Shown: positions 25,291-36,471 of the stretch, in pieces
How the letters are laid out: every line of letters begins with the position of its first letter
Position numbering within the stretch: position 1 is the stretch's first letter
Origin: Hyphomicrobiales bacterium
GTDB taxonomy: Bacteria > Pseudomonadota > Alphaproteobacteria > Rhizobiales > Beijerinckiaceae
Assembly (NCBI GenBank): GCA_930633495.1
Contig: CAKNFJ010000001.1
Span: forward strand, 1,364,001-1,428,000
Direction of reading: 5' to 3'
Length of the DNA stretch: 64,000 nt
Position numbers and translations under genes: made by a program
The notes under the pieces: model-generated
What the model saw: the letters and a program-made list of their open reading frames with translations, nothing else
Told to the model about the DNA's origin: nothing
Database searches by the model: none

Positions 25291-26211
25291 TCAGGCGCGG
25301 CGGGCCGGGATCATGATCGCTCCTGAAGCAGTGATCACCAGAGCGAGGCCGAGCCAGTCGGTCGGGGTCGGCCGCTCGCCGAGCAGCAGCACCGAGCCGA
25401 GCACGCCGACCGCCGGCACCATCAGCGTACCGAGGCTGGCGATGCCGGCCGGCAGACGCGCCACCACCGTGAACCAGAGGAAATAGGCGAGCGCCTGCGC
25501 GCCGACGATGTGAAAGCTCAGCGCCGTCAGCACGCGCGGCGAGAGCAGCTTCGGTACTGGCAGCCCCTCGAAGGCAAGCATGCCGATGCCGGCGACGAGC
25601 CCGCCGATCAGCAATTGCCAGGCGGCGATGGTGAGTGCCGGGGCCGAGACCGGCCAGCGCTTGGTCACGATGGTGCCGAGCGCCCAGCTCACCGCCGCGA
25701 GCAGCGCCAAGGTAAGGCCGAAGGAGAGCTGTCCGGCAAGGATCAATGGCAGGCCGAGGCAGACAAGGCCGGCGACGCCGAGCGCAAGCCCGGCGAGGCG
25801 GCGCCGATCGAACGCCTCGCCCAGCACGAAGCGGGCGAGCAATGTCGCCCAGATCGGCATGGTGAAGGTCAAGATCGCGGCGCGCGAGGTCGGTGCGGCC
25901 AGCTGCGCGAAAGCGAGCAGCACGTTGAAGGCGGCGATCGAGAGGAAGCCGGCGACGACCAAACGCAACCATTGCCCGCGCGGCACGGCAAGCGGGACGC
26001 CTCGTGCCAGCGCCACTGCGACGAGCACAAGTCCGGCGAAGCTCATGCCGGCGGCGCGCAGGGTCCAGGGCGCGATCTCGGTCAGCGAGATCCGCACCGC
26101 CGGCCAGTTGAAGCCCCAGAGCAGCCCCAACAGGGGAACGAGCAGCAGTGCCCTGCCCGATCGCCCCGCGTCCTCCCGGACGCGCGGCGATTCCGTTCCT
26201 TGCTTCAGCAT
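25291..26211 (-). CDS. EamA-family (DMT) membrane transporter
   Basis: A 306-residue inner-membrane protein with ten predicted hydrophobic helices in two EamA repeats, the usual length. WGFNWPAVRISL at the N-terminus and the PVGVLGS-like region in helix 9 fit metabolite exporters. The substrate is unknown. Its ATG lies inside the H-family hairpin at 26207-26252, so the repeat supplies the start codon and the 5' leader. It is downstream of the M20 deacylase on the same strand. Confidence 0.87.
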   Translation of the reverse strand: MLKQGTESPRVREDAGRSGRALLLVPLLGLLWGFNWPAVRISLTEIAPWTLRAAGMSFAGLVLVAVALARGVPLAVPRGQWLRLVVAGFLSIAAFNVLLAFAQLAAPTSRAAILTFTMPIWATLLARFVLGEAFDRRRLAGLALGVAGLVCLGLPLILAGQLSFGLTLALLAAVSWALGTIVTKRWPVSAPALTIAAWQLLIGGLVAGIGMLAFEGLPVPKLLSPRVLTALSFHIVGAQALAYFLWFTVVARLPAGIASLGTLMVPAVGVLGSVLLLGERPTPTDWLGLALVITASGAIMIPARRA

Positions 26212-26252
26212 CGGGTACTCCGAAAACCGATTCCCACTTTTCGGCCCGATGC
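26207..26252. repeat. Dispersed nested hairpin, family H, copy 3
   Basis: Outer arms AGCATCGGG (26207-26215) and CCCGATGC (26245-26252), with CCGAAAAC...CACTTTTCGG inside. It lies between the M20 gene and the EamA transporter and contains the transporter's ATG (26209-26211). Confidence 0.75.
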
Positions 26253-26263
26253 CCGGGCCTCGC

Positions 26264-27559
26264 TCACCCCTCGATGCTTTCGAGGCCGCACCATTCGGCG
26301 ACGAAGAGCGCCATGGCGCCGGTGATGCGCTTCACCGAGGCGAGGCTGACGCGCTCGTCGAAGGCGTGGATGTTCTCGCCCATCGGGCCGTAGCACAGCG
26401 CCGGAATCTTGTCGTAGAGCGCGTGGACGCGGGTATCGAGATAGGCCGCCGTCATGAAGCTCTTCAGCGGCTTGCCGAGCGCCGCCTCATGGGCGCGGGC
26501 GAGCACGGCCTCCGCCTCGCTGCCGGGCTCCAGCACATAGCCCTCAGCCCAGAAGCCGTTGAAGGTCACCTTCGGCGGATTGTTCGCCAGGAAGGAATCG
26601 CCGCGAGCAGCCTCGCGGATGCAATCCTCGATGCGCTGCGCCGTCTCCTTGGCGGTAACGCCCGGATAGAGCCCGACGCGGCAATCGACACGGCACCAGC
26701 ACGGCACGGACGAGGCCCAGTCGCCGCCCTCGATCTTGCCGATGTTCAGGTTGATCGGATGCGGATCATCCTCGAAATGCTCGCGGCCGGCCTTCTCGAG
26801 ATTGAACTGCTCCTCGAGCTTGCGCAAAGCCGCGACGACCCGATAGGCGGCGTCGATCGCGTTGGCGCCGGTGCCCATCTCGCGGACATGGGCGGGGATG
26901 CCGCGCACCTCGAACTGGAACCAGAGCACGCCAGCATTGGCGCGCGCCAGCATCTCGTATTCCGGCTCGGGGATCAGCGCGGCCTCGGCGCGGTAGCCGC
27001 GCAAATGCGTCATCAGCGCGCCGTTGCCGGTCGATTCCTCCTCGACGACGGATTCGACATAGACCGTCGCCGCCGGCTGCATGCCGATGCGGCGGAGCGC
27101 ATCGAGGCAGAAGAGATTGGCGGCGGACCCCGCCTTCATGTCGGCGCTGCCGCGGCCATACATCCAGTCGCCCTCGATCACGGGGTCGAAGGGCGCGTGC
27201 TTCCATTGATCGACGGGGCCGGCCGGGACAACGTCGACATGCGCCTGCAGGATCAGCGAGCGGCCCTTCTCCTCGCGGGGACGATGGATGCCGACGACGA
27301 TCGGGGCTTCGGAATGCGTGTCGGAGAAGGGCGCGCCGCCGGGATGGGCCGCGATTGCCTCCTTGTCCATGACGAAGCGATCCATGGTGAAGCCGCGTTG
27401 CTTCATCGCGCGGAAGATGAAGTCCTGGACCGTGTGCTCCTGCCCGCGTGTCGAAGCGAAGCGGACGAGTTCCTGCGTATAGGCCACCTGCTCGTCGAAG
27501 CCCACCTCGACGGCGGCAAGGATTTTTTCGCGCAGGGCGGGATCGAGAGGCATGGGCAT
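26264..27559 (-). CDS. M20-family ArgE/DapE-type deacylase or peptidase
   Basis: A 431-residue zinc hydrolase. Metal-binding motifs are QAHVDVVPAG, GRGSADMKAG and EEESTGNGAL, with the dimerisation domain in between. It cleaves an amide bond of an N-acylated amino acid or short peptide; it is not the biosynthetic dapE, which lies at 57523. It sits immediately downstream of the dipeptide-type ABC transporter genes on the same strand (118 bp, with repeats), suggesting it processes the imported substrate. Confidence 0.88.
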   Translation of the reverse strand: MPMPLDPALREKILAAVEVGFDEQVAYTQELVRFASTRGQEHTVQDFIFRAMKQRGFTMDRFVMDKEAIAAHPGGAPFSDTHSEAPIVVGIHRPREEKGRSLILQAHVDVVPAGPVDQWKHAPFDPVIEGDWMYGRGSADMKAGSAANLFCLDALRRIGMQPAATVYVESVVEEESTGNGALMTHLRGYRAEAALIPEPEYEMLARANAGVLWFQFEVRGIPAHVREMGTGANAIDAAYRVVAALRKLEEQFNLEKAGREHFEDDPHPINLNIGKIEGGDWASSVPCWCRVDCRVGLYPGVTAKETAQRIEDCIREAARGDSFLANNPPKVTFNGFWAEGYVLEPGSEAEAVLARAHEAALGKPLKSFMTAAYLDTRVHALYDKIPALCYGPMGENIHAFDERVSLASVKRITGAMALFVAEWCGLESIEG

Positions 27560-27570
27560 TCCTATGCAGC

Positions 27571-27662
27571 GTCATGCTCGGGCTTGAGCCCTGAGCATCT
27601 CGGAAACCAGTGTCATCTCGTCACGAAATTCTCGGGTCGAAGCTTCGCTTCGCCCGAGAATG
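27571..27662. repeat. Double hairpin repeat between ABC ATPase and M20 genes
   Basis: Two inverted repeats: ATGCTC...GAGCAT (27574-27598) and ATTCTCGGG...CCCGAGAAT (27628-27661). The unit is bounded by GTCATGC and GAATGACGG, like other dispersed intergenic repeats here. A terminator or processing role is inferred. Confidence 0.6.
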
Positions 27663-27677
27663 ACGGCGAGACCCCTA

Positions 27678-29293
<1,616 letters not shown>

Positions 29294-29297
<4 letters not shown>

Positions 29298-30130
29298 TCC
29301 CGCCCCCTGGCCAGACGCGGGTTCAGGGCGTCGTTCAGCCCCTCGCCGGCGAGATTGAGCGCGAGCACCGTCAGGAAGATCGCGAAACCGGGGAAGAACG
29401 AGATCCACCAGGCGTCGAGCAGGCGCGTGCGGCCGGCGCCGACCATATAGCCCCAGCTCATCAGGTTGGGATCGCCCAGCCCAAGGAAGGAGAGCGAGGA
29501 TTCCAGCAGGATCGCGGAGCCGATCATCAGCGAGCCCATGACGATGATCGGCGCGATGGTGTTGGGCAGGACCTGGCTGAAGATGATGCGCGGCGTCGAC
29601 TGGCCGATCGTCACCGCCGCCTGGACATATTCGCGACTTCGCAGCGAGAGCACCTCGCCTCGCACCAGTCGTGCCACCGGCGGCCAACTGACCACCCCGA
29701 TCGCGAGCACGATCGAGCCGAGCTGCGGCTGCAGGATCGCGACCAGCACGATGGCGAGCGCGAAGGAGGGAATGGTCTGGAAGAACTCGGTGAAGCGCAT
29801 CAGCGCATCGTCAACGAAGCCGCCGGCATAGCCGGCGACGGCGCCGAGCGGCACGCCGATCACCAGCGCGACCAGCGTCGAGACCACGCCGATCATCAGC
29901 GAGACGCGGGCGCCATGGACGAGCCCCGCGGCGAGGTTGCGGCCGAGCGTGTCGGTGCCGAGCGGGAAGCGCTCGTTGACGAAGGGCGCGAGGAAGGGCC
30001 GCGCCACCGGGCGCCAAGGCGATTGCGGATAGAGCGTCGGCGCCAGGATCGCGAAGGCGACGACGGCGAGCAGGATGACGATGCCTATGACGGCGCCGCG
30101 ATTGCGGACGAAGCGCTTGAGGAAGTTCAT
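29294..30130 (-). CDS. Peptide ABC transporter permease (DppC-like)
   Basis: A 278-residue inner-membrane permease with six hydrophobic helices, an N-terminal OppC-type segment and the EAA-type loop (GVPLGAVAGYAGG... and SREYVQAA). It pairs with the DppB-like permease. Its ATG overlaps the upstream stop by four bases, as does its own stop with the ATPase start, so the three genes are one translational unit. Confidence 0.93.
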
Positions 30131-31104
30131 GCGTGCGCCTCGATGCGCGGATCGACGATTCGGTAGACTAGGTCGGTCGCGATGTTGAAGCAGACCACCA
30201 TCGCCGAGGAGATGAAGAAGACGCCGAGCAGGACAGAATAGTCGCGCTGGACCAGCGCATCGAACATCAGGCGGCCGATGCCGGGCCAGGCGAAGACGGT
30301 CTCGGTCAGGACCGCGCCGCCGACGAGCTGGCCCGCCTGCAGACCGGCCAGCGTCACCACAGGCAGGATGGCGTTGCGCGCGACATGCCGGCGCCAGACA
30401 CGGGGCTGCGAGACGCCCTTGGCACGCGCCGTCTTGACGAAATCGGCACCAGCCACCTCCAGCATCGAGGCCCGCATCATCCGGGCGTAGAGCGCGGTGA
30501 AGAACAGGCCGAGCGTCAGCGAGGGCAGGACGAGATGCTGGCCGATGTCGAGCGCGCGGGCGAGGCCGGTATAGTTCGCGCCGATGGTCTCGTAGCCGAC
30601 ATTGGGCACGAGCCCGAGCTTCAGCGCGAAGACGATCTGGCTCATCAGCGCGATCCAGAACAGCGGCGTCGCGTAGAAGATCAAAGCGAGCGTGGTGATC
30701 AGGCTATCGGACCACTTGCCGGCCCGGCGTGCGGCGAGCGCGCCCATCGCCGTGCCGACGACGAGCGAGACAATAAAGGCCGCACCGGTCAGGAGCAGCG
30801 TCGCCGGCAGGCGCTCCATGATCAGGTTCAGCACCGGCTGCTGCTGGCGATAGCTGAAGCCGAGATCGAAGGTGAGATAGCCCTTCAGATAGATCCAGAG
30901 CTGGGTCAGGAAGGGCTGATCGAGTCCGAAGCGGGCGCGCAGTTGTTCAAGCAATTGCGCATCGGCGGCGCCGGCCTCACCGGCGAGCACCTGCGCGGGG
31001 TCGCCAGGCGCGGCCCGGATCAGCAGGAAATTCAGCACGGCGATGGCGAAGAGGACGATGACGCCCTTGACGAGCCGGCCGGCGAGGAATTGCGCGAGGT
31101 TCAT
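30127..31104 (-). CDS. Peptide ABC transporter permease (DppB-like)
   Basis: A 325-residue permease with six helices, the long periplasmic loop after helix 1 (RAAPGDPAQVLAGE) and the cytoplasmic EAA loop region (RARGVSQPRVWRRHVARN-like). It partners DppC to form the channel. It is preceded by a 168-bp gap holding hairpin repeat R2, which separates it from the substrate-binding protein gene. Confidence 0.93.
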   Translation of the reverse strand: MNLAQFLAGRLVKGVIVLFAIAVLNFLLIRAAPGDPAQVLAGEAGAADAQLLEQLRARFGLDQPFLTQLWIYLKGYLTFDLGFSYRQQQPVLNLIMERLPATLLLTGAAFIVSLVVGTAMGALAARRAGKWSDSLITTLALIFYATPLFWIALMSQIVFALKLGLVPNVGYETIGANYTGLARALDIGQHLVLPSLTLGLFFTALYARMMRASMLEVAGADFVKTARAKGVSQPRVWRRHVARNAILPVVTLAGLQAGQLVGGAVLTETVFAWPGIGRLMFDALVQRDYSVLLGVFFISSAMVVCFNIATDLVYRIVDPRIEAHA

Positions 31105-31134
31105 TCGCTCCTGTTCCCGATAACGAGGTCTCTG

Positions 31135-31229
31135 CCGTCATGCTCGCCCTTGTGGCGAGCATCCACGTCTTGAACGCCGTCTTCGATGAAGGAAGACGTG
31201 GATGGTCGGGACAAGCCCGACCATGACGG
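31135..31229. repeat. Dispersed hairpin repeat, family R, copy 2
   Basis: Outer arms CCGTCATG... and ...CATGACGG, with nested arms built on GCTCGCC/GGCGAGC and CACGTCTT/AAGACGTG. It is homologous to 46-137 (inverted) and 41918-42011 (same orientation). It lies between the binding-protein gene and the permease genes of one operon, where a hairpin could protect the upstream message. Confidence 0.75.
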
Positions 31230-31272
31230 GAGCCGCGAATACACCTTCTCCAGAGGGCCGGTCGAGCCGCCC

Positions 31273-32844
31273 TTACTCCTTCCAGGCGTCGCGGAAGCCA
31301 TCGTTCACGCCGATGCCGGTGGTGACGAGGTTCTTGACGTTGCAGCGGTAGATGGTCGGGAAGTCCATCTCCAGCAGCCAGAGCACCGGCACGTCCTCGA
31401 CCAGGATCTTCTGCACTTTCGTGTAAAGCTCCTGTCGCGCCGCATCGGTCGGCGCAATGGCGGCGTCGGCGAAGAGCTTGTCGACCTCCGGGTTCACATA
31501 GGCTCCCTGGTTGCCGAACGGGTTGCCCTTGACGATGTTGGTCGAGATGTAGTTGCGCGCGACGCCGATCGCCGGGTCGCCGAGCTGGTAGAGGAAGTTG
31601 AAGGTCAGGTCGAAATCGCCGTTGGAGGCTTTCTGCGTCCAGCCCGGGACGTCGGTGGTCTCGATGGCGATGTTGATGCCCGCATCGGCGAAGTTCTGCT
31701 TGATCGCCTCGGCCCAGCGGTTCCAGGTTTCGCCATAGGGCAGCGCCAGGATCTTGAGCGGCTCGCCCTTGTAGCCGGAAGCCTTGATCAGCTCCTTCGC
31801 CTTGGCGACGTCATAGGTGTATTTCGGGACATCAGCCGAATAGAACTTGGTCTTCGAGGAAATCGGCCCCGTCGGCAGCTTGCCGAGCCCGTCCCAGACC
31901 ACATCCCTGCCGAACTCGCGATCGATCGCGTGCATCATGCCCTGACGGAACTGCTTGTTGGCGAGCGGGCCGCCCTTGGCGATGTTGGCGGTCAGCCAGG
32001 CATGGGGCGCGAACATCTCCCAGCCCTTGGTGGTCATGCAGCTGTTGGGCAGCTTGGCGAGGCGCTTGACGTCGTAGACATCGACCGAACCGCCGGTCAG
32101 CACATCGACCTTGCCCGTCTCGTAGGCAACGGCGCGGGCGGCTGCATCGGGAATGATCTGCCAATAGATCTCGTCGAGGTTCGGCTTGCCCTTGAGCCAA
32201 TAGTCCTCGTTCTTGACGAGGTGGATGTAGGAGCCCTTCTTCCACTCCTTGAGCTTGAACGGGCCGGTGCCGATCGGCGTGTTGTTGGCCGGGTTCGCGC
32301 GGTAATCGGTGCCCTCATAGATGTGCTTCGGGATCATCGGCGCGGAGGCAACCTCCTGCGTCATGACCATCGGGCCGAAGGGCTGCTTCAGCGTGATCTT
32401 GACGGTGAGGTCGTCGACCTTCTCGATCTTCTCCACCTGGGCGTTGACGATCGGGCGCCAGCGCGGGTGCACCTCGCGCAGGAACTTGTCGAGGGTGAAG
32501 ACCACGTCGTCGGCCGTGAACGGCTTGCCGTCATGCCATTTCACGCCTTCCTGGAGCTTGAAGGTGTAGGTCTTGGCATCCGGCGAGACCTCCCAGCTCT
32601 TGGCGAGCGAGGGCTGCGGATTGAGCTTCTCGTCATAGCGCAGCAGCGATTCGTAGATGTTGCCCGCGACCATGTTGGTCGGGCCGTTCTGATTGAGGCC
32701 CTGCATCAGCATCGGCGGCTCGGGCTGGACCACGACATGGACCGTGCCACCCTTCTTCGGCTCCTGGGCCGTCGCGGCGCCCAAAACGAAAACCGACGCC
32801 GCCAGCGCCAGAGCGAACCGCAATCCCGTCACTCGACCCACCAT
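31273..32844 (-). CDS. Family 5 extracellular substrate-binding protein (DppA-like)
   Basis: A 523-residue periplasmic binding protein (SBP_bac_5). It has a signal peptide (FALALAASVFVLGAATAQ) and the family's early motif GTVHVVV... and KLNPQPSLAKSWEVS. It captures peptide-like substrate for the downstream permeases. The start at 32844 is supported by AGGGGA upstream; the open frame extends to 32916. It is the first gene of the importer unit 32844-27678. Confidence 0.92.
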   Translation of the reverse strand: MVGRVTGLRFALALAASVFVLGAATAQEPKKGGTVHVVVQPEPPMLMQGLNQNGPTNMVAGNIYESLLRYDEKLNPQPSLAKSWEVSPDAKTYTFKLQEGVKWHDGKPFTADDVVFTLDKFLREVHPRWRPIVNAQVEKIEKVDDLTVKITLKQPFGPMVMTQEVASAPMIPKHIYEGTDYRANPANNTPIGTGPFKLKEWKKGSYIHLVKNEDYWLKGKPNLDEIYWQIIPDAAARAVAYETGKVDVLTGGSVDVYDVKRLAKLPNSCMTTKGWEMFAPHAWLTANIAKGGPLANKQFRQGMMHAIDREFGRDVVWDGLGKLPTGPISSKTKFYSADVPKYTYDVAKAKELIKASGYKGEPLKILALPYGETWNRWAEAIKQNFADAGINIAIETTDVPGWTQKASNGDFDLTFNFLYQLGDPAIGVARNYISTNIVKGNPFGNQGAYVNPEVDKLFADAAIAPTDAARQELYTKVQKILVEDVPVLWLLEMDFPTIYRCNVKNLVTTGIGVNDGFRDAWKE

Positions 32845-32968
32845 CTGCCTGTTCCCCTGTCTCATACCGAGATCGTATCGTTTGAATCGGGTCGGATCCG
32901 ACCGCGCCGACGCCATCGCACCCGATCAGGCGCCTCTTGGCAAGCACCGCGCCAACAGATCGCTTTCG

Positions 32969-33763
32969 TCAGCGGACCATGCTCGCCAGCGCGTCGCGTG
33001 TCGAGGCGCTGGAGATGCCGAACAAGCCGTCATAATGCCGCTCGAGATCGGTGATCACGAACATCACGGTCGAGATCGAGACGACGCCGATCGCCAGCAC
33101 GATCGCGGCGACGCGCTTGCGCGGCGTCTGCAGGCCGAAGCTCAGGAACACGAGTATCAGCCAGAAGGTCAGAACGCTGGTGAACAGCGGCGAGACCGGC
33201 CCATGCACATCCTCGATCACCGACCAGCGCCGCTGCTGCAGCTGCGCATAGGAGGCCCTGCATTCGGCCGCGACATTGGCGTGCAGCGTATCCGTCGCAG
33301 GCAGGCCGTCGATCGCGCGCCCGACCCGGTTGAGCAGGGCGCCGAGTGACGGATCCGCCCCTTCGCGGGCCATGGCGGAGGTATCGGGAAACGCTACTCC
33401 GGCAGGCTTCGGCTCCCGCGGCCAGGTGCTGGCGATGACCGCTGCCGTGTAACTGCGCAGGTCGAGGCGGATCGGCTCCGCGCCCGGCCCGTAATTGCGC
33501 AGGCAGCCGTCGAGCTGGGCGAGTTGGGCGGCATCGGCGTTGCGGTCGCGATAGGCCTTGTCGAAGCTCGCCTTGACGCTGGAGAGCTGGAGGCTGAGCA
33601 CCAGCGCAGCGAAGGTGACGAGCAGGCTCGTCACCAGCCGGAGCGCCTCCAGGGTGCGTTCGGGGAGATGTTCCTCCGACAGCCACTCGCGCAACTTCAT
33701 GCCGAGAACGGCGCTTGCGCTCAGCAGCGCGCAGAAGGTGAAGGCTGCAACGGTCTCGGTCAT
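32969..33763 (-). CDS. DUF4239-like (bestrophin-related) membrane protein
   Basis: A 264-residue protein with two N-terminal helices (about 5-22 and 45-65), a soluble middle of about 120 residues, and two C-terminal helices (about 195-212 and 220-240). This fits DUF4239, a bestrophin-like family of unknown transport role. It lies alone between the ABC operon and a LuxR regulator. Confidence 0.75.
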   Translation of the reverse strand: MTETVAAFTFCALLSASAVLGMKLREWLSEEHLPERTLEALRLVTSLLVTFAALVLSLQLSSVKASFDKAYRDRNADAAQLAQLDGCLRNYGPGAEPIRLDLRSYTAAVIASTWPREPKPAGVAFPDTSAMAREGADPSLGALLNRVGRAIDGLPATDTLHANVAAECRASYAQLQQRRWSVIEDVHGPVSPLFTSVLTFWLILVFLSFGLQTPRKRVAAIVLAIGVVSISTVMFVITDLERHYDGLFGISSASTRDALASMVR

Positions 33764-33880
33764 GGCCGCGGTCGCTCCCGGCGGATGCGGGCATCCGCAC
33801 GCCGCCCCAGAGGGCTTGCGATGAGAGACCGTGTCAATATCGCCCGGCCACAGGGCTGCCTGGCCGGCTTCGCGTCGCGG

Positions 33881-34483
33881 TCAGCCGGCGTCCTCGACAT
33901 AAGTCGCGACGAAGCGGACGAGCTCGCTCTGTCGGGCCGTCCCCGTCTTGGCGAAGAGACGCTGGAGATGGGTCCGGGCCGTGCTCGGGGCGATGCCGAG
34001 ACGCTTGGCGGCGATGATCGTGTCGAGCCCCTCGGCGATCAGAGCGAGCATGCGCTCCTCCATGGGCGTCAACCCGCAGGCGTCGCTGACCTGGGCCAGC
34101 TTGCGCTCCATCGCGCTCTCCGGATCGTCCACGGTCAGGACGAACAGGTCGATGGCGGCGAGATGCACCGCGTCGATCGCGACCTGCCGGCCACAGCGCA
34201 ACGAGAGCGGCAGGCGCGCCTCGCCGGCCGCCCTGCCGGCCTCGCAGCGCTTCATCCAGAGCTGGAGCCGGGCCATGAAACCCTTGTCGCAGGCCGTGAA
34301 GCGGTCCCTGTCGCCCACGCCGTCACAGGCGAGCGCCGCCGCGCCGCGATTGCCGAACCGCATGTTCAGGCCGGCATCGATGACGAAGACGGGCTTGGAG
34401 GCGGCATCCGCCGGAGGCGGCTCCCGGCGCATGGGCAGCGGCACGCAGCCAGCCTCGCCGACGATCAAAGCATGGAACGACAT
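33881..34483 (-). CDS. LuxR-type regulator with a PAS-like sensor part
   Basis: A 200-residue protein. A PAS-like segment (VFVIDAGLNMRFGN) is followed by a C-terminal LuxR helix-turn-helix (LTPMEERMLALIAEG... PSTARTHLQRLFAKTGT). It is a shorter paralogue of the protein at 36588-37700; both share STARTHL-x-R-x-F-x-KT. No receiver domain is present, so it should respond to a ligand or redox state. The start is uncertain: 34483 is chosen, with 34552 possible. Confidence 0.75.
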   Translation of the reverse strand: MSFHALIVGEAGCVPLPMRREPPPADAASKPVFVIDAGLNMRFGNRGAAALACDGVGDRDRFTACDKGFMARLQLWMKRCEAGRAAGEARLPLSLRCGRQVAIDAVHLAAIDLFVLTVDDPESAMERKLAQVSDACGLTPMEERMLALIAEGLDTIIAAKRLGIAPSTARTHLQRLFAKTGTARQSELVRFVATYVEDAG

Positions 34484-34647
34484 CGCAAAAATCCATCCCT
34501 GCAAGTCAAGGATCGCTGCGTATCCCGCCTGGGGACGCGCTTCGACCTCCATTCGTCGCGTCAGGCGTCGAACGGGTTCAAAAACGACCTAAATCGTTTG
34601 GATCGGGATTGGACCTTAAAAATGCGCGGAAAGCGCGCTGGAAGGGA

Positions 34648-35430
34648 TCAGGCCTTCAGCATCAGGCGATAGGTATAGCTATCCCCACGAAACAGGCCCT
34701 CGACGTATTCGAGCATGTCGCCATCGATGTCGTAGCTGCGTCGCTTGATCAGGAGGCAAGGCACCGGCTGCGGAAAGCCGAAGATCCCGCATTCCTCCTC
34801 CGTCGGCGCCGCGGCTTCGATGGTCTGCTCGCAGCGCATCAAGGGAAGCCCGAGGCCGGCCAACCTGGCGTAGACGGAGCCGGTCAGGTCGGCCTCCGCC
34901 AATCCCGCCGCGCGATCAAGATTGTACCAGGCGACCTCGCGCGACATCGGAATGCCGTCACCGGATCGGACGCGGACGAGCTTGAGGAAGGAGGTATGCG
35001 AGGGTTCGCCGAAGATCGAGGCGATCAGGCGATCCTTGACCACCATCCGCTCGATGATCTGTGAGGACGGCACCCGGCCGAGCTCGCGCATCTCCTCGGT
35101 GAAGCCCTTCAGCCGGTCCATTCCGGAGTGCAGGCGCGGCCCCGGGCCCTGCACGATCGAGCCGAGACGCCCCTGCGCGCTCAGCAATTTCCGCTGTCGC
35201 AGCGCATTGTAGGATCGTTGTACGGTGGTGCGGCTGATGCGGAGCCGCTCGGCGAGCTGGCGTTCCGCCGGAAGGGTGGTTCCGGGCGTCAAGACCCCCT
35301 CTCCGATCAGCCGCGTCAGCTCGTCCTCCAGCTGCTGGTAGAGCGGCTTGGCGGTGTCGCTGCGCAGTTCCAGAAGCTCCTGGAACGGTGGCTTCGTCAT
35401 CGGAGGCTTAGGCACTGTCATCGCTTGCAT
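34648..35430 (-). CDS. GntR-family (UTRA) transcriptional regulator
   Basis: A 260-residue HutC-type regulator. The N-terminal winged helix (LPAERQLAERLRISRTTVQRS) is followed by a UTRA ligand-binding domain (about 95-250). It is divergent from the PfkB kinase gene across about 90 bp and probably represses it; sugar or nucleoside derivatives are typical ligands. The start is uncertain among several close Mets and a TTG at 35475; the ATG at 35430 is chosen. Confidence 0.85.
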   Translation of the reverse strand: MQAMTVPKPPMTKPPFQELLELRSDTAKPLYQQLEDELTRLIGEGVLTPGTTLPAERQLAERLRISRTTVQRSYNALRQRKLLSAQGRLGSIVQGPGPRLHSGMDRLKGFTEEMRELGRVPSSQIIERMVVKDRLIASIFGEPSHTSFLKLVRVRSGDGIPMSREVAWYNLDRAAGLAEADLTGSVYARLAGLGLPLMRCEQTIEAAAPTEEECGIFGFPQPVPCLLIKRRSYDIDGDMLEYVEGLFRGDSYTYRLMLKA

Positions 35431-35520
35431 GATCGTGACAAAACCCGCGTAGCAGTTCGTGGATAGGGAAATCAAACTCTAGAGACTGTTATGGAGCGCG
35501 GAAGGGAGTTAACGACCTCT

Positions 35521-36471
35521 ATGCTCGATAAACCGGTCTTCGTTCTGGGAAGCTTCGTCCTGGCCTGCACGGCAAAGGTCGTCCGCTTTCCCTGCCCCGG
35601 TGAATCGATGGCCGCGGCCGACGTGACCATCGAGCCGGGAGGCAAGGGCCTGAACCAGGCCATCATGGCGCGTCGCCTCGGGGCGGCCGTCGACGGCCTC
35701 CTGGCCGTGGGCGACGACATGGCCGCCGCATTCGCTCTCCCCGCGCTCGCGCGTGCCGATCTGCCCGCGACGATGCTCCTGAACATCCCGGGCCGGACCG
35801 GGGCCGGGGTCGGCTTTATCGACATGGCCGGCGAAACCTGCCTCGCCATCGCGCCGGCCGCCAATCTGCGCCTCTCGTCCGCCCATCTTCGCGAGAAGGC
35901 CCAGGCGATCGAGGGAGCGGCCCTCGTCACCGCCCAGTTCGAAATCGCCGACGATCCGATCCGCGAGGCGTTTGCTCTGGCCCGCCGGGCGGGGGTGCCG
36001 ACCCTGCTGAACCCCTCCCCCTTCAGGCCGATACCGGACGACATCCTGGCCGGGACCACCATCCTCGTCGTCAACGAGACCGAGGCCGGCGGCCTTGCCA
36101 CCGCGATGGAGCTCCCGCGAGAGGATGCCGCGACCCCGCAGCGCTTTCTGGCGACCCTCGGACCGGCGATCCTTGAGCGCGGACCGAGATTCGTAGTGCT
36201 GACGCGCGGCGCTGCCGGCGCCATCGCCATCTCGGCCGAAGAGCCCCCCGTCATGCAGCCGGGATTTCCGGTCGATGCCATCGACACGCTCGGCGCCGGC
36301 GACGCCTTCTCGACGACGCTCGGCGTCCGGCTGGCGGAAGGTTGGCCTCTCGCCAGAGCGATGCGCGACGCCGCCGCCGCCGGGGCGCTGACGACGACGC
36401 GGCCCGGCGTGTTCGAGGCCTTGCCGACGGTCGCCGACATCGCTGCGCTGAGCCAAACCCGGCTCGCCTGA
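35521..36471 (+). CDS. PfkB/ribokinase-family sugar kinase
   Basis: A 316-residue kinase. Signature 1 is GGKGLNQAIMARRLGA and signature 2 is DTLGAGDAFST with the catalytic Asp. It phosphorylates a sugar or nucleoside; the closest general match is ribokinase. The start at 35521 (MLDKPVFVLGS) fits the fold; 35491 is an alternative. It is divergent from the GntR regulator and stands without transporter genes nearby. Confidence 0.9.
   Translation: MLDKPVFVLGSFVLACTAKVVRFPCPGESMAAADVTIEPGGKGLNQAIMARRLGAAVDGLLAVGDDMAAAFALPALARADLPATMLLNIPGRTGAGVGFIDMAGETCLAIAPAANLRLSSAHLREKAQAIEGAALVTAQFEIADDPIREAFALARRAGVPTLLNPSPFRPIPDDILAGTTILVVNETEAGGLATAMELPREDAATPQRFLATLGPAILERGPRFVVLTRGAAGAIAISAEEPPVMQPGFPVDAIDTLGAGDAFSTTLGVRLAEGWPLARAMRDAAAAGALTTTRPGVFEALPTVADIAALSQTRLA

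Noticed and set aside
26264..27559. Second dapE gene
   Set aside because: It has the M20 fold, but its dimer domain and motifs differ from the DapE at 57523, and it sits with a peptide importer; a catabolic deacylase is more likely.
31186..33054. 622-codon plus-strand frame across the dppA-like gene
   Set aside because: It is the antisense shadow of the binding-protein gene and passes through a repeat; composition is rich in Arg, Asp and Gly without motifs.
35431..35520. GntR operator around CTCTAGAG in the GntR-PfkB gap
   Set aside because: Only an eight-base symmetrical core; the outer bases do not match and it does not fit a clear UTRA-family site.
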